Of a stretch of 64,000 nt of DNA, positions 63,718 through 64,000 are shown in pieces. Position 1 is the first letter of the stretch; the number at the start of each line of letters is the position of its first letter. The translations under genes were made by a program, and so were the position numbers. The notes under the pieces are model-generated. The model was not told the origin of the DNA. It ran no database searches and saw only the letters and a program-made list of their open reading frames with translations. The stretch is taken from assembly GCA_027491415.1 (NCBI GenBank), contig JAOZFH010000056.1, forward strand, positions 1 to 64,000, read 5' to 3'. Origin of the DNA: Thermoproteota archaeon (lineage in GTDB: Archaea; Korarchaeota; Korarchaeia; Korarchaeales; Korarchaeaceae).

Positions 63718-64000
63718 CTACACCTCCCCAGCCTCCGATCCCCGGGGGTCTATAATGCCGGAACTCTCGATCAGCTTGAGGACCCTGTCGCTAAGGCCGG
63801 AGACGTGAGACTCCCTCTCTATCTTAGCGAGAACCTGTTCCATGAGGAGCGCGTGCTTAAGTGACTTGGGGTTGTACCAGATCACCCCATTCTGGCCGAC
63901 GACGATTTCAGGTCCGAGCTTGCTCTTCAGCAGCATGAGCATGGACTGACGCTTTCCTATGACTCTCGGGACCCTCGTCGGGTTAATCATGTAGACACGG
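63718..64000 (-). CDS. rrp4: Exosome complex RNA-binding subunit Rrp4, C-terminal part (5' partial)
   Basis: The frame continues past base 64000, so only the last ~94 residues are seen. They contain the KH domain: RVPRVIGKRQSMLMLLKSKL and IVVGQNGVIWYNP with the conserved Gly pattern of Rrp4. Rrp4 forms the RNA-binding cap of the exosome. The internal ATG at 63990 is not the true start because homologues have N-terminal and S1 domains before it. First gene in view of the rrp4-rrp41-rrp42-L37Ae-brix-pcc1 operon. Confidence 0.93.
   Translation of the reverse strand, partial: RVYMINPTRVPRVIGKRQSMLMLLKSKLGPEIVVGQNGVIWYNPKSLKHALLMEQVLAKIERESHVSGLSDRVLKLIESSGIIDPRGSEAGEV

Noticed and set aside
1-64000. 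CRISPR arrays, cas genes, IS elements or prophage
   Set aside because: No regularly spaced repeats, transposase or phage motifs were seen. The only mobile unit is the MCM intein.

Overview
The window is a gene-dense stretch (about 58% G+C by eye) of an archaeal chromosome. The core information genes are unmistakably archaeal: TBP, TFB, RNA polymerase subunits K, P, N and a probable G/Rpb8, Alba, thermosome, Cdc6/Orc1, RFC small and large, MCM, GINS, Hel308, aIF5B, eIF2-gamma, the exosome (Rrp4/Rrp41/Rrp42), archaeosine TGT, Taw1, class I LysRS, CTP-dependent riboflavin kinase and GTP-dependent dephospho-CoA kinase. An Rpb8-like subunit, if confirmed, points to the TACK side (Korarchaeota- or Crenarchaeota-like) rather than Euryarchaeota. 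A deep-branching, probably thermophilic TACK archaeon is my best guess, but no marker here fixes the species. I see no IS elements, CRISPR arrays, integrases or phage genes. The only mobile unit is an intein in MCM.

Layout. 1-1144: end of a UDP-GlcNAc 2-epimerase carrying an RCK_C-like tail, then two DUF131-type membrane proteins. 1151-8755: Lhr-type helicase divergent from thermosome-rpoK, then alba, class I lysS and a coiled-coil orphan. 8740-11875: a basal-transcription island on the minus strand (tfb, rpoP, signal peptidase, tbp, AMMECR1 protein). rpoP here is a 47-codon gene. 11977-19087: small orphans, tRNA-Pro, a radical SAM protein, CoA/F420-type enzymes, tgtA and trmI. 19090-20388: Era-like GTPase/DUF2073/zinc-ribbon trio. 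20491-29396: operon-like run gins-mcm-hel308-purB-aCPSF2. 29448-38537: nadK, a membrane-tethered winged-helix regulator, Toprim and UPF0201 proteins, RNase Z, tRNA methyltransferase, NOG1-like GTPase, site-2 protease, M20 peptidase and a proteasome beta subunit. 39298-46717: ten-gene translation operon rpoN-rpS2-memo-idi2-L7Ae-S28e-L24e-aIF5B-S6e-eIF2g. 46819-50175: RFC small and large subunits, convergent with cdc6. 50269-53009: surface protein divergent from an AAA+/winged-helix ATPase, plus a candidate C/D RNA. 53140-57331: ribK, translin, taw1, pyrH and AK6. 57340-60904: a TFB-like protein without a zinc ribbon in operon with a membrane HerA-type ATPase, and an Rpb8-like subunit. 61057-64000: exosome operon rrp4-rrp41-rrp42-L37Ae-brix-pcc1, running off the window edge.

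Seven tRNA genes are present: Pro(GGG), Leu(CAA), Thr(GGU), Gly(UCC) with a 15-nt intron, Val(CAC), Glu(CUC) and Val(GAC). Many first genes have a TATA element about 20-35 bases before the start codon and no leader, whereas downstream genes have Shine-Dalgarno sequences and 1-4 base overlaps.

Most interesting points: the zinc-ribbon-less TFB paralogue paired with a membrane HerA ATPase beside an Rpb8-like gene; the proteasome beta subunit with Ala where the catalytic Thr1 should be; the membrane-anchored winged-helix regulator with a 10-bp direct repeat in its promoter region; the epimerase-RCK_C fusion; the MCM intein with a degenerate endonuclease; and the tRNA-Gly with C33 and a mini-intron. 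All product calls rest on motif recognition by reading, without database searches.
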